DNA of 64,000 nucleotides from Desulfitobacterium sp050251735 (GTDB taxonomy: Bacteria > Bacillota > Desulfitobacteriia > Desulfitobacteriales > Desulfitobacteriaceae). Below the pieces are notes generated by a model. It saw nothing but the letters and a program-made list of their open reading frames with translations, ran no database searches and had not been told where the DNA came from. The position numbers and the translations under genes were made by a program. Position 1 is the stretch's first letter. Each line of letters begins with the position of its first letter. The stretch is taken from NCBI GenBank assembly GCA_050251735.1, contig JBFWMF010000020.1:1-64000 (forward strand), written 5' to 3'. Of the stretch, positions 16,217-24,741 are shown one piece after another.

Positions 16217-16711
16217 TTACTGAACATGTTCAAGAATATAGGGAAGCACTTCATCCGGTGAAATATTTAAGGCTAAGGCAAACTCTTCGTGCAGATTTTT
16301 TTCTGCAGCTTTCATAATGTCGTCGTCGGCTTTTGCTAGTTTCTTGCCCGCTTCGAGCCGTTCTTGTTGTTCGATATATAAGGCTTTAATCACTTTTACC
16401 CATTCTTCGCTTTGACCCGTTTTAAGAGCCGCTTTGTAGCTTTCGTTCTTATGCCGATCATCGCTAGCCAAGATGGGTTCCAGTTCAGGCATAGTCGCAA
16501 TTAATGATAAAACATCTTCTCTGGTCATGATGGGTCGCATCAAAACCTTAGGATTGTTTACTGGGGTCTTAATCGTTATATTGTTGTGATAAGCCGGTTG
16601 TAAAACATAGTATTCTGTATCATTATCGCTTATATCCTTTTCTCTAACAATATCTACGATTTCACATGATCCGCTTGAGCCGTATACCACATAATCATTA
16701 ATTTTAAACAT
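16217..16711 (-). CDS. CarD-like transcription regulator
   Basis: This 164-residue protein is of the CarD/CdnL family. The N-terminal RNA-polymerase-interacting Tudor-like domain reads FKINDYVVYGSSGSCEIVDI and continues through EYYVLQPAY, with NITIKTPVNN. The C-terminus is helical (EEWVKVIKALYIEQQERLEAGKKLAKADDDIMKAAEKNLHEEFALAL) and fits the DNA-contacting domain. CarD proteins bind the RNA polymerase beta subunit and stabilise open complexes at promoters. A GAAGGAGG ribosome site lies before the ATG. Its promoter is about 255 bases upstream, leaving an unusually long structured leader. The gene stands alone and converges with the RiPP export operon at a shared terminator. Confidence 0.88.
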   Translation of the reverse strand: MFKINDYVVYGSSGSCEIVDIVREKDISDNDTEYYVLQPAYHNNITIKTPVNNPKVLMRPIMTREDVLSLIATMPELEPILASDDRHKNESYKAALKTGQSEEWVKVIKALYIEQQERLEAGKKLAKADDDIMKAAEKNLHEEFALALNISPDEVLPYILEHVQ

Positions 16712-16958
16712 TTGTTATTCCTCCTTCTGGGTAATCTAGTATTAATACCTGTCCATTGCTAACCACCACTAATGCGTTTACCTGATTAAGCAGATGAATG
16801 GCGATAAGCCTCGGACATAGAAAGCAAGCTTGCTTTGCAAACTTTAGCTGACTCGTTCACGGAGTGGATAACTCAACTAAGCTTCAGATAAAGTGGAAAC
16901 TCTGTCTGAAGCAAGTTTTCCATATACAATAGAACCGAAGTTCTGCAACTGTTATTTA
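16712..16958 (-). promoter_or_regulatory. Long structured leader of the CarD-like gene
   Basis: From the promoter at 16966-16994 to the start codon there are about 250 bases without a gene. They hold a stem GCTTCAGA (16881-16888) with TCTGAAGC (16905-16912), an overlapping alternative stem GGAAACT (16895-16901) with AGTTTTCC (16914-16921), and a 16-bp palindrome (16821-16836). Mutually exclusive hairpins are typical of regulatory leaders, but I recognise no riboswitch class. Confidence 0.4.
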
Positions 16959-16965
16959 ACAATTA

Positions 16966-16994
16966 ATTATAACACAAAATTTCCCGCCAAGTAA
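16966..16994 (-). promoter_or_regulatory. Promoter of the CarD-like gene
   Basis: On the minus strand TTACTT (16994-16989), a 17-base spacer and TATAAT (16971-16966) form a good sigma-A promoter, with TG two bases before the -10 (TGTTATAAT). Confidence 0.65.
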
Positions 16995-17107
16995 TTGCCT
17001 GTTATTTACATTTCTTATAAATGCTTAATAAAGGTATGATATTATCAGCAATTGCCATACTAGATTTGAGTTGAATTAAGCAAAAATGAAAACATTGAGA
17101 GGTGAGA

Positions 17108-17542
17108 ATGATGCCATTAGCCCCTTATGACTCTTTTCGGGTGTTTGACCAGTATTGGGATGATATAAATCGCAATCTCCTAAGGGGAAGGGGGAAGGAG
17201 GACCTTGCCCAGTTTTTGTATCGAGTCGATGTGGAAGAAACCACTTCGCAAATTTATGTCATAGCCGAAATACCGGGTCTTGAAAAGAAAGAAGATCTTC
17301 ATATTGAAATTGACGAAAATCAGTTAATCATTAGTGGAGAAATTAAGCGTGCAAATACGGGAGAAGGACGTTCGTCACATCGTGTAGAACGGTATTATGG
17401 GAGATTCAGCCGGACATTAACGCTTCCGGCAGTGGTTAAGGCCGATGGAGCGCATGCTAGCTACAAGAACGGGGTCCTAGAGTTGTCCTTCCTTAAGGAT
17501 AGTCATCCCGCTGCCCGTACAATCGAAGTAGATTTTCATTAA
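17108..17542 (+). CDS. Hsp20/alpha-crystallin small heat-shock protein
   Basis: This ATP-independent chaperone (about 144 residues) holds unfolded proteins in the cytoplasm. The alpha-crystallin domain starts at about residue 40 (RVDVEETTSQIYVIAEIPGL) and continues KKEDLHIEIDENQLIISGEI, RVERYYGRFSRTLTLP and the conserved end ASYKNGVLELSF. The short N-terminal arm (YDSFRVFDQYWDDINR) is typical of bacterial members. GAGAGGTG lies just upstream. ATG 17108 and 17111 are both possible, and the in-frame GTG 17102 overlaps the ribosome site. The gene is monocistronic, closed by a terminator. I found no CIRCE element before it. Confidence 0.92.
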   Translation: MMPLAPYDSFRVFDQYWDDINRNLLRGRGKEDLAQFLYRVDVEETTSQIYVIAEIPGLEKKEDLHIEIDENQLIISGEIKRANTGEGRSSHRVERYYGRFSRTLTLPAVVKADGAHASYKNGVLELSFLKDSHPAARTIEVDFH

Positions 17543-17565
17543 TTTATAAAAGAGATGCACTATAT

Positions 17566-17601
17566 AAAGGGATTAACTCTATAATGTGAGTTAATCCCTT
17601 T
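17566..17601. terminator. Terminator between hsp20 and spore protein gene
   Basis: AAAGGGATTAACTC (17566-17579) pairs perfectly with GAGTTAATCCCTTT (17588-17601). It lies between convergent genes and probably serves both. Confidence 0.8.
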
Positions 17602-17618
17602 GAGTTACTTTCTATACA

Positions 17619-17798
17619 TCAGGACATACGACCAGACATATTGCGTTCAGCAATCTCAATCGCTTTCTTTACCATATTTCCACAATCCTTGGATGAAACT
17701 CCGCTGAATCCTTCTTGTTTTAAGGTGTCCGAAAAACCAAGCTCTTGCGCGATTTGTTGTTTCAGGTTATCAGACATAGTACTGCGGCGTCTGGACAT
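17619..17798 (-). CDS. sspF: Small acid-soluble spore protein, SspF-like
   Basis: This 59-residue gene is easily missed because of its size. The product starts MSRRRSTMSD and ends NMVKKAIEIAERNMSGRMS. It matches the pattern of Bacillus SspF (MGRRRGVMSD start, LGF-DT centre, GNMVKRAIEIAE end), an alpha/beta-type spore protein that binds and protects DNA in the forespore. The central DTLKQEGFSGVSSKDCGNMV aligns with the DNA-contacting segment; the residue before GNMV is Cys where other members often have Ala. AGGAGG precedes the ATG (minus strand). It should be expressed late in the forespore, but I could not place a confident sigma-G promoter. It stands alone and supports a spore-forming host. 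Confidence 0.9.
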   Translation of the reverse strand: MSRRRSTMSDNLKQQIAQELGFSDTLKQEGFSGVSSKDCGNMVKKAIEIAERNMSGRMS

Positions 17799-17956
17799 CT
17801 AGATTCCTCCTTTCATTTCAGGCAAACGAAGATGTCTTGCACTTCAGCAAGTGATTCTAGTTTGTGTCACCAGCCCATTTTTTATGTGAAGTAAAAGATT
17901 GTTTCAATATAATCATCAATAGTATAGATATGTTGCAGAGGTTAGGGCTACAAAAA

Positions 17957-17986
17957 TTGGCTGCATTGGTTAGAACATGGTATTCT
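17957..17986 (+). promoter_or_regulatory. Promoter before TIM-barrel gene
   Basis: TTGGCT (17957-17962), an 18-base spacer and TATTCT (17981-17986) preceded by TGG (an extended -10) fit a vegetative promoter about 65 bases before the TTG start at 18052. Confidence 0.45.
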
Positions 17987-18051
17987 AGGAAAAAGTCTAA
18001 GTCAATTCTAACGGAGATTTCTCACGGGAGACTAATGAGGGAGGGATTTAT

Positions 18052-18888
18052 TTGCCGTTGTTATTTGGTACTGCCGGCGTTCCGATATCGTGCCCAGAGC
18101 GGTCGACGGAAGCCGGGGTCAAGAGAATCCGTGAGCTTGAACTGGATGCCATGGAAATAGAGTTCGTGCAAGGTGTCCGGATGAAGGAGGAAAAGGCTCG
18201 CAAAATTGCCAGCATAGCGATTGCAGAACATGTTGCTTTAAGCTGCCATGGTCCATACTGGATCAACTTCAATTCTCGAGAACCAGAAAAAGTAACTGCT
18301 AGCCGTGAACGCCTATTGCATAGTGCACGAATTAGCAAAATACTTGGGGTAAGAAGTGTGGTTTTCCATCCGGCTTTTTACCATGATGATGAGCCCCAGG
18401 TGGTGTTAGAGCGAACCGCAGGGGAACTCATGAAAGTTCGTGAGATTCTCGATGCGGAGGGTAATGATGTCATATTAAGACCGGAGACCACGGGGAAACC
18501 ATCACAGCTAGGTACCCTTCGCGAGGTTTTAATCTTAGCCCAAGAGGTGCCCGGAGTGCTCCCTTGTATTGATATCAGTCATCTTCATGCACGCAGTAAT
18601 GGACAGATTAATACTTACGATGAGTTTTGCCAGGTTCTCGAAGAATCCGCTCAAGCTCTTGGAGATCTATGGGTGAAGAATGCGCATTTTCATGTTTCAG
18701 GCATAGATTACGGACTAAAGGGCGAAAAGAAGCATTTGGTTTTGGCTGATGCCGATCTCCGTTATCCGGAATTGATGAAAGCACTGCACACCTTCGGGGT
18801 TGAAGGCTTAGTGATTTGTGAAAGTCCCAACCTTGAAGAAGATGCTTTACTAATGCAAAGAACCTATCGCAGCCTGAGTGACAGGTAG
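18052..18888 (+). CDS. TIM-barrel protein, endonuclease IV/xylose isomerase-like
   Basis: This 278-residue protein has the fold of AP endonuclease family 2. Recognisable pieces are LLFGTAGVPIS, LDAMEIEFVQGVRM, VALSCHGPYWINF, VRSVVFHPAFY, ILRPETTGKPSQLGTL, VLPCIDISHLHAR, NAHFHVSGIDYG and VICESPN. His, Glu and Asp residues at these strand ends match the trinuclear metal site of endonuclease IV (H in SCHG, H in FHPAF, E in RPETTG, D and H in DISHLHAR, H in AHFHVSG, E in CESP). It may act on abasic sites in DNA, or be a sugar-phosphate isomerase-like relative. The family call is firm and the substrate is less so. TTG 18052 follows GAGGGAGGG by about seven bases. Confidence 0.82.
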   Translation: MPLLFGTAGVPISCPERSTEAGVKRIRELELDAMEIEFVQGVRMKEEKARKIASIAIAEHVALSCHGPYWINFNSREPEKVTASRERLLHSARISKILGVRSVVFHPAFYHDDEPQVVLERTAGELMKVREILDAEGNDVILRPETTGKPSQLGTLREVLILAQEVPGVLPCIDISHLHARSNGQINTYDEFCQVLEESAQALGDLWVKNAHFHVSGIDYGLKGEKKHLVLADADLRYPELMKALHTFGVEGLVICESPNLEEDALLMQRTYRSLSDR

Positions 18889-19015
18889 AATAGAAATCGC
18901 CTAAATATTTTAGAAGGAAAAACGTAAGGAGTGCAAGAATTAGAGAGTTAATAATAAATTAACGCTCTAGGGTGCCATAAAAAAAGACAAATGAGCGTCA
19001 AGGGAGGAAAAGGGA

Positions 19016-19618
19016 ATGAATTACTCAGCTGCCCATGATGTTGCTTTAACCAAACTCCGCGAAACGACACTTGACGATATAGCGGAGTACTCAGGTTATC
19101 CAATCGATGGAAACAGGATTAATATCGAATTCCTTGGCCAGAAATTCGCTGTAGACTATCCATCAGGACAGTTTTTCACAGATACGACAAGCGATGGAGA
19201 AATATCTCTACCACTTCAAATCCTTATTCTTCATTATTTAGCAAATCGCTCCCTTGCCATGCAAACAGGCCAATTTATAACCTTCAAGGAGCTTCCGGGT
19301 GGAAGTATCTATAGTCAGCCCTTTGCCAACCGAGCGATTAATCCCTTAGTTAAGTTCTTTGGTCACAATCCTCAAAGCTTAGTGGAGGCTGCGTGTATAG
19401 TAGGCGGAGAGACTGTCTCTTTGGGAGACGCTGCAGTCTCTGTTGAAGTGTTTCCTAAAGTTCCCATCACTTTAGTCCTATGGAAAGGGGATGAAGAGTT
19501 CCCGGCATCAGGTAATATTCTCTTTGATCGATCAGCCGGGTCGATTCTTCCGACAGAGGATTATGCTGTTTTAGCAAGCATGGTAGTGCTCACATTGCGC
19601 AAATTTGCCACAACATAA
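19016..19618 (+). CDS. DUF3786 family protein
   Basis: This soluble 200-residue protein resembles the DUF3786 family seen in anaerobes. It begins NYSAAHDVALTKLRETT and includes LPLQILILHYLANRS, ITFKELPGGSIYSQPFANRAINPLVKFFG and a C-terminal segment VPITLVLWKGDEEFPASGNILFDRSAG. No catalytic motif or membrane segment is visible. In other genomes the family is linked to corrinoid or iron-sulfur metabolism, but nothing beside it here supports a role. ATG 19016 has a GGGAGGAAAAGGG site. The family call is moderate and the function unknown. Confidence 0.75.
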   Translation: MNYSAAHDVALTKLRETTLDDIAEYSGYPIDGNRINIEFLGQKFAVDYPSGQFFTDTTSDGEISLPLQILILHYLANRSLAMQTGQFITFKELPGGSIYSQPFANRAINPLVKFFGHNPQSLVEAACIVGGETVSLGDAAVSVEVFPKVPITLVLWKGDEEFPASGNILFDRSAGSILPTEDYAVLASMVVLTLRKFATT

Positions 19619-19667
19619 ATTAAGCGATCAGTAGATCATTGTACAAATCTATCAACACTAGAAAATC

Positions 19668-19814
19668 TTGCAAGTAAATGAGAATTATTTTTATTTAATT
19701 CATTACTGGCTTCCAATATGGTCAACAGTGAGTACTACAGTAACAGGCTCTACCTTAGCTGATACTGCTAAATATGTTAAAGCTATTGTTGACGCTGCTA
19801 AAGCTGCGAAATAA
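19668..19814 (+). pseudogene. Possible gene remnant or very small peptide before a terminator
   Basis: A 48-codon frame ends at TAA 19812-19814, directly before a strong terminator. Its last part reads GSTLADTAKYVKAIVDAAKAAK, an amphipathic, Ala/Lys-rich tail. The frame opens at TTG 19668 with no ribosome site, and an internal GTG at 19728 also lacks one. It looks like the 3' end of a gene whose start has been lost. A small helical peptide is the alternative. It is not strongly supported as an expressed gene. Confidence 0.3.
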
Positions 19815-19849
19815 TTTTGATACACAAACTTAAGAATCGCAAACAACAA

Positions 19850-19890
19850 ACAAGTGCCGCACGATCTAAAGAGATGGTGCGGCACTTGTT
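19850..19890 (+). terminator. Strong terminator before dprA
   Basis: ACAAGTGCCGCAC (19850-19862) pairs with GTGCGGCACTTGT (19877-19889), with a smaller ATCT/AGAT stem in the loop, followed by TTATTGT. It is isolated from any complete upstream gene, which suggests that it once ended the remnant at 19668-19814. Confidence 0.8.
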
Positions 19891-20009
19891 TATTGTGAGT
19901 TTATATTACATATTTTTAGGAAATGAATAAAAGAGTAGGAGATTTACGTGAAGGTACGCAGGAAAATTCCTCCAATGTCGCGAAATGATGGACGACGAGG
20001 GGGAATGCT

Positions 20010-21191
20010 TTGGTGAAGAATATTGAGAAAGATAGAGATAATGGCCTTTTCCAAAATGCTCTTGCTGAGGAAAAGCAGATTCGCGCAATGATCCACTCAA
20101 TACAAGGCATTGGTAGCGGTAAACTGCGTCAACTTATTGCTCGGTTCGGTAATGCTTGCACTGCTTGGCATCATTTAGTAGAAGAGCCGAGATCTACTGA
20201 AGACCCCTGGCTACTACAGATTAGCCAAAAACTTAAGGAGTTGGATTCTGGTGAGGTTGAAGCGCGACTTCATGCTCAAGGAATTAATCTAGTCATTCCG
20301 GAAGAGGAGGGTTATCCAGCTTTATTGCGCCAGCTAGCGGATGCCCCACCGCTTCTTTATTATAAAGGTCAACTCTCTCCCAGCAAGGAATCTCTAGCAA
20401 TTGTCGGAGCACGCAAGGCTACACCCTACGGAAGAGCTGCAGCTGAGGCTCTGGCCAAAGAAATTGCTGAGGAAGGGATCGTCGTGGTTAGCGGTCTAGC
20501 TAGAGGTATTGATACAGCTGCTCATCGCGGAGCATTGGCTGGGCAGGGAATAACTTGGGCGGTTATGGGATGTGGCCTTAGTTTTATGTATCCGCCAGAA
20601 AATCAAAAGCTCTCCGAAGAGATCATGGCAAATCAGGGTTTGCTTTGGAGTGAGTTTGCTCCGGAGACTCCTCCTGAGCCCCAGTTTTTTCCTGTACGTA
20701 ATCGATTGATTAGTGGCATGTCACATGGAGTTGTCGTCGTTGAAGCAGCACTGAAAAGCGGAGCATTAATTACTGTAGATTTTGCTTTGGAGCAGGGTCG
20801 CGAAGTATTCGCAGTACCTGGACCTATATTTAGTCAGATGAGCAGAGGACCCAACCATCTTATTCGGCAAGGCGCCAAGTTGATCGAAGGCTTTCAAGAT
20901 ATTTGCTCAGAAATTCCCGCCTTTACCGAGGGGAGAGGCTCTAGTACCCATAAAGAAACAAATAGTATCATGTCGACAAATAATGGGCAAGACAAGAAAA
21001 AACCACAAATAAGCAGTGAGCAAGAAAAAGTTCTAGAAATGCTGAGCGACCTACCGTGTCATATCGATCAAATCACGTTGAATGCGAAGATTGCTCCGGA
21101 ACAAATTCCTTTGGTGCTGCTTGAACTCCAACTAGCGGGGAGAATAGAGCAACTCCCCGGCCAGCTTTATGTATTAGCTTATAAGAGCTAG
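20010..21191 (+). CDS. dprA: DNA-processing protein DprA
   Basis: DprA binds incoming single-stranded DNA in natural transformation and loads RecA. The protein has 393 residues. A helix-hairpin-helix-like N-terminus (IHSIQGIGSGKLRQLIARFG) is followed by the Rossmann-like domain (LAIVGARKATPYGRAAAEALAKEIAEEG, VVVSGLARGIDTAAHRGAL, WAVMGCGLSFMYPPEN, RNRLISGMSHGVVVVEAALKSGALIT). A C-terminal winged-helix domain (about 325-390, EKVLEMLSDLPCHIDQITLNAKI) is also present. TTG 20010 follows GAGGGGGA by six bases; the next codon is GTG. It lies directly before topA, the usual order in Firmicutes. Many non-competent bacteria keep the gene, so presence alone does not prove transformation. Confidence 0.95.
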   Translation: MVKNIEKDRDNGLFQNALAEEKQIRAMIHSIQGIGSGKLRQLIARFGNACTAWHHLVEEPRSTEDPWLLQISQKLKELDSGEVEARLHAQGINLVIPEEEGYPALLRQLADAPPLLYYKGQLSPSKESLAIVGARKATPYGRAAAEALAKEIAEEGIVVVSGLARGIDTAAHRGALAGQGITWAVMGCGLSFMYPPENQKLSEEIMANQGLLWSEFAPETPPEPQFFPVRNRLISGMSHGVVVVEAALKSGALITVDFALEQGREVFAVPGPIFSQMSRGPNHLIRQGAKLIEGFQDICSEIPAFTEGRGSSTHKETNSIMSTNNGQDKKKPQISSEQEKVLEMLSDLPCHIDQITLNAKIAPEQIPLVLLELQLAGRIEQLPGQLYVLAYKS

Positions 21192-21335
21192 ACATACTAA
21201 GAAAAAGAAGATAATATTAGGCTAGTTTGAGGGTGTGACAGCTACACACCAAAATCATTTCAGTTGATTTAAAGCTGTGCTTGTGATATGAATTGTATAA
21301 TTCGTTATATCTGTGATTATATCTTGAGGTGATGT

Positions 21336-23426
21336 ATGGCTAAAACACTTGTAATCGTGGAATCTCCGGCTAAGGCCAAATCTATAAGTAAATTTTTGAG
21401 CAGTAACTATACAGTTAAAGCATCCATGGGACATTTGCGGGATTTGCCGAAAAGCCAAATGGGGGTTGATGTCGATAATGACTTTGAACCGAAATATATT
21501 GCCATCCGTGGTCGAGGAGATCTCATTAAGGAGCTTCGGGCTGCCGCCAAAAATGCTAGTAGAGTCCTCTTGGCCTCTGACCCTGACCGTGAGGGAGAGG
21601 CGATTGCTTGGCATTTGGGACATCTACTCGGCCTAGATCTGACAGAGAAGTGCCGTATTGAATTCCATGAGATTACAAAACCGGCAATTACAGCAGCAAT
21701 TAAGCAACCTCGGCAAATCGATTCCAGCAGGGTGGATGCCCAACAAGCACGTCGTGTTTTGGATCGTTTGGTGGGGTATCAATTGAGCCCTCTACTTTGG
21801 AGAAAAGTGAAAAAGGGGCTTAGTGCCGGACGGGTTCAATCGGTGGCTGTTCGACTTGTCTGCGATCGCGAGGAAGAAATCACGAACTTTATTCCCGAGG
21901 AGTATTGGAGCCTGACGGCTTCCTTGGCTAGTGCGGGAGGGGTATTCTCCGCAAAGCTGGTCAAAAAACAGAATCAGAAGATAACCATTGCCTCGGAAGA
22001 AGAAATGAAGAAAGTTCTCGAAGATTTAGAGAGTCAATCCTTCCAAGTGCAAGAAGTGCGGACGAAGGAAAAGAAAAAACAACCCTCACCCCCCTTTATA
22101 ACGAGTAGCTTACAGCAGGAAGCTCATCGTAAGCTCAATATGTCGCCTAAGCGGACCATGATGCTTGCCCAACAACTCTACGAGGGGATTGAGTTGGGCA
22201 AGTCTGGGAGTATTGGTTTGATTACCTATATGCGTACTGACTCGGTTAGAATCTCCGAGATAGCTCAAGAGGAAGCGAAGGAGTTTATTCTCGATCAGTA
22301 TAGTACAGATTATTATCCGCCGGAACCTCGACAGTTTAAAAGTAAGGGTCGAGCTCAAGAAGCTCATGAGGCTATTCGACCCACTTCTGTATTGAGAACT
22401 CCAGATTCCTTGAAGGAATTTTTGTCAAGAGATCAGCTTCGTCTTTATCGTTTGGTATGGGAGCGTTTCCTAGCAAGTCAAATGAGTGCTGCGCTAGTCG
22501 ATACCCTCACTGTTGAAGTAGAGGCAGGAGGATATCTATTTCGTGCGAATGCTTCCACGGTACGTTTTCAGGGATATCTCGCCGTGTATGAAGAAGCGCA
22601 AGATGAGAATGAAGAACAGCAGGAAGGAGCTCTCTCAGCCAATATTCAAGCAAACGAAATGCTTAGTGTTGTTAACTTACAGGAGAAGCAACATTTCACT
22701 GAACCGCCACCGAAATATACGGAGGCCTCACTGGTGCGCAAGATGGAGGAAGAGGGAATTGGTCGTCCCAGTACCTACGCTCCTACTATTGAAACTATAC
22801 TATCTAGAGGCTACGTGGCTAAGGAAGGGAAGCAGCTTTCTCCTACTGAATTAGGGGACATTATCGTTACTATTTTAAAAGAGTATTTTCCGGAAATCGT
22901 TGATCTAGAATTCACTGCGAATCTGGAAATGAAGCTGGATGATATTGAGGAAGGGACTTTGCCTTGGAAAAATGTTATTCGGGACTTTTACGGCCCCTTC
23001 GCGGTGTCCTTAGAAGAAGCCGAACAGCGCATGGATAAAGTGCAGATCGAAGACAAGGTTTCTGATGAAATATGTGAAAATTGCGGCCGCAATATGGTCA
23101 TTAAAATGGGCCGCTATGGCAAGTTTCTGGCTTGCCCTGGCTTTCCGGAATGTCGGAATACGAAGCCGCTTTTGGAAGAGGTCGGAACAAAATGTCCTAA
23201 CTGCGGCAATCCCTTAGTGATTAGGCGCAGCAAAAAAGGTAGAAAGTTCTACGGATGTAGTTCCTACCCTGAGTGTGAGTTTGTTTCTTGGGAATTACCG
23301 GCTTCTGAACCCTGCCCCAAATGTGGAGGTTTAATGGTTGTTAAGACATCCAAGCAAGGAAAAAGATACGCCTGCACGAATACGGAATGCCGCTATGACA
23401 GGCAAGTAGAGGAGCAAGCAGAATAA
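21336..23426 (+). CDS. topA: DNA topoisomerase I
   Basis: Type IA topoisomerase that relaxes negative supercoils by cutting one strand through a tyrosine link. The 696 residues include the Toprim domain (TLVIVESPAKAKSI and SDPDREGEAIAWHL with its acidic triad), the active-site Tyr in GLITYMRTDS (about residue 298), and the C-terminal zinc ribbons. Three CxxC-type ribbons are visible: CENCGRN with CPGFPEC, CPNCGNP with CSSYPEC, and CPKCGG with CTNTEC. ATG 21336 follows GAGGTGATGT. A TATAAT lies at 21296-21301 without a clear -35. It is one base from trmFO, so the two are probably cotranscribed. Confidence 0.97.
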   Translation: MAKTLVIVESPAKAKSISKFLSSNYTVKASMGHLRDLPKSQMGVDVDNDFEPKYIAIRGRGDLIKELRAAAKNASRVLLASDPDREGEAIAWHLGHLLGLDLTEKCRIEFHEITKPAITAAIKQPRQIDSSRVDAQQARRVLDRLVGYQLSPLLWRKVKKGLSAGRVQSVAVRLVCDREEEITNFIPEEYWSLTASLASAGGVFSAKLVKKQNQKITIASEEEMKKVLEDLESQSFQVQEVRTKEKKKQPSPPFITSSLQQEAHRKLNMSPKRTMMLAQQLYEGIELGKSGSIGLITYMRTDSVRISEIAQEEAKEFILDQYSTDYYPPEPRQFKSKGRAQEAHEAIRPTSVLRTPDSLKEFLSRDQLRLYRLVWERFLASQMSAALVDTLTVEVEAGGYLFRANASTVRFQGYLAVYEEAQDENEEQQEGALSANIQANEMLSVVNLQEKQHFTEPPPKYTEASLVRKMEEEGIGRPSTYAPTIETILSRGYVAKEGKQLSPTELGDIIVTILKEYFPEIVDLEFTANLEMKLDDIEEGTLPWKNVIRDFYGPFAVSLEEAEQRMDKVQIEDKVSDEICENCGRNMVIKMGRYGKFLACPGFPECRNTKPLLEEVGTKCPNCGNPLVIRRSKKGRKFYGCSSYPECEFVSWELPASEPCPKCGGLMVVKTSKQGKRYACTNTECRYDRQVEEQAE

Positions 23427-23427
23427 T

Positions 23428-24741
23428 ATGCCATCTATTAAAGTAATCGGAGCGGGTCTGGCCGGTGCGGAAGCAGCTTGGCAGATCGCACGCCAGGGAA
23501 TAGAAGTAGAACTTTATGAGATGAGGCCGGTGAAGATGACGCCGGCCCATCATACGGATAGTTTCGCTGAATTGGTCTGCAGCAACTCCCTTAAAGGTGC
23601 AGGATTAGAGAATGCCGCCGGACTGCTCAAAGAAGAAATGCGCCGCTTGGATTCTTTACTGATGCGAGTGGCAGACCAGGTCGCAGTACCGGCCGGAGGC
23701 GCTTTGGCCGTCGATCGCGAGAAGTTTTCAGTATCGATAACAAAGCTTCTTGAAGAGCATCCCTTGATTCATGTTCGTAGGGAAGAGGTTAAAGAGCTTC
23801 CCAAATCAGAGGTTGCCATAGTCGCTACGGGACCCTTGACATCTGATGAGTTAGCGCTAGAAATTCAGAAGGTGACCGGCGAGGATGCGCTGAGTTTTTA
23901 TGACGCCGCTGCGCCTATCGTCACTTTAGAGTCAATCAATATGGACAAAGCTTTCTGGGCCTCCCGCTATGACAAAGGGGACCCAGATTATTTAAATTGT
24001 CCCATGACTGAAGAAGAGTATAAAAACTTCTACAATGAACTGATTGAAGCTGAGACGGCGGAAGTTAAAGGTTTTGAAAAAAGTAAGGTTTATGAAGGCT
24101 GTATGCCCGTCGAAGTCATGGCCTCCCGTGGGGAGCAGACCTTAACCTTTGGCCCTCTAAAGCCCGTAGGACTTATTGATGCCCGCACTGGAAAACGTTC
24201 CTATGCTGTCGTTCAGCTTCGCAAGGAAAACAGAGAAGGCACCCTCTTTAATCTTGTAGGATTTCAAACTCATCTCAAATGGGGTGAGCAACAGCGAGTA
24301 TTTCGCCTTATCCCGGGACTGGAACAGGCCGAATTCGTGCGCTACGGCGTCATGCATCGCAATACGTTCTTAAACGCCCCCAAGATATTAAAAGCAGACT
24401 ACAGCCTCCGACAATCACCCAACTTATTCTTCGCCGGTCAAATCACTGGTGTCGAAGGTTACGTAGAATCCATAGCCAGCGGCTTAGTTGCAGGCCTCAA
24501 CGCCGTACGTCGCCTCAAAAATCAACCCACCCTTCTTTTCCCCGAAGAAACAGCCCTCGGCTCTCTCGCCCGCCACTTAGAAGGCTCCCCCAGCGTGAAC
24601 TTCCAACCTATGAGCATCAATTACGGACTCCTCCCCCCCCTCGAGAAACGCATCAAAGCCAAAAAAGAAAAGAACGCCAAAATCTCCGAACGAGCCCTTG
24701 CGAAGCTCAAAGAGTTCAAAGCCACCGAGGGACTGAGTTAA
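23428..24741 (+). CDS. trmFO: tRNA (uracil-54-C5)-methyltransferase, folate/FAD-dependent
   Basis: TrmFO makes ribothymidine at position 54 of tRNA, using methylene-tetrahydrofolate and FADH2. It has 437 residues. The FAD-binding start is KVIGAGLAGAEAAWQIARQG, followed by VELYEMRPVKMTPAHHT. Other conserved parts are LVCSNSLKGAG, YEGCMPVEVMASRG, LTFGPLKPVGL, QLRKEN, and FAGQITGVEGYVESIASG. ATG 23428 lies one base after the topA stop, so the genes are coupled. The last ~300 bases of the gene use many C-ending codons, unlike the first part. Confidence 0.97.
   Translation: MPSIKVIGAGLAGAEAAWQIARQGIEVELYEMRPVKMTPAHHTDSFAELVCSNSLKGAGLENAAGLLKEEMRRLDSLLMRVADQVAVPAGGALAVDREKFSVSITKLLEEHPLIHVRREEVKELPKSEVAIVATGPLTSDELALEIQKVTGEDALSFYDAAAPIVTLESINMDKAFWASRYDKGDPDYLNCPMTEEEYKNFYNELIEAETAEVKGFEKSKVYEGCMPVEVMASRGEQTLTFGPLKPVGLIDARTGKRSYAVVQLRKENREGTLFNLVGFQTHLKWGEQQRVFRLIPGLEQAEFVRYGVMHRNTFLNAPKILKADYSLRQSPNLFFAGQITGVEGYVESIASGLVAGLNAVRRLKNQPTLLFPEETALGSLARHLEGSPSVNFQPMSINYGLLPPLEKRIKAKKEKNAKISERALAKLKEFKATEGLS

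Noticed and set aside
17864..18160. A 98-codon frame overlapping the TIM-barrel start
   Set aside because: No ribosome site and it overlaps the start of the TIM-barrel gene in another frame.
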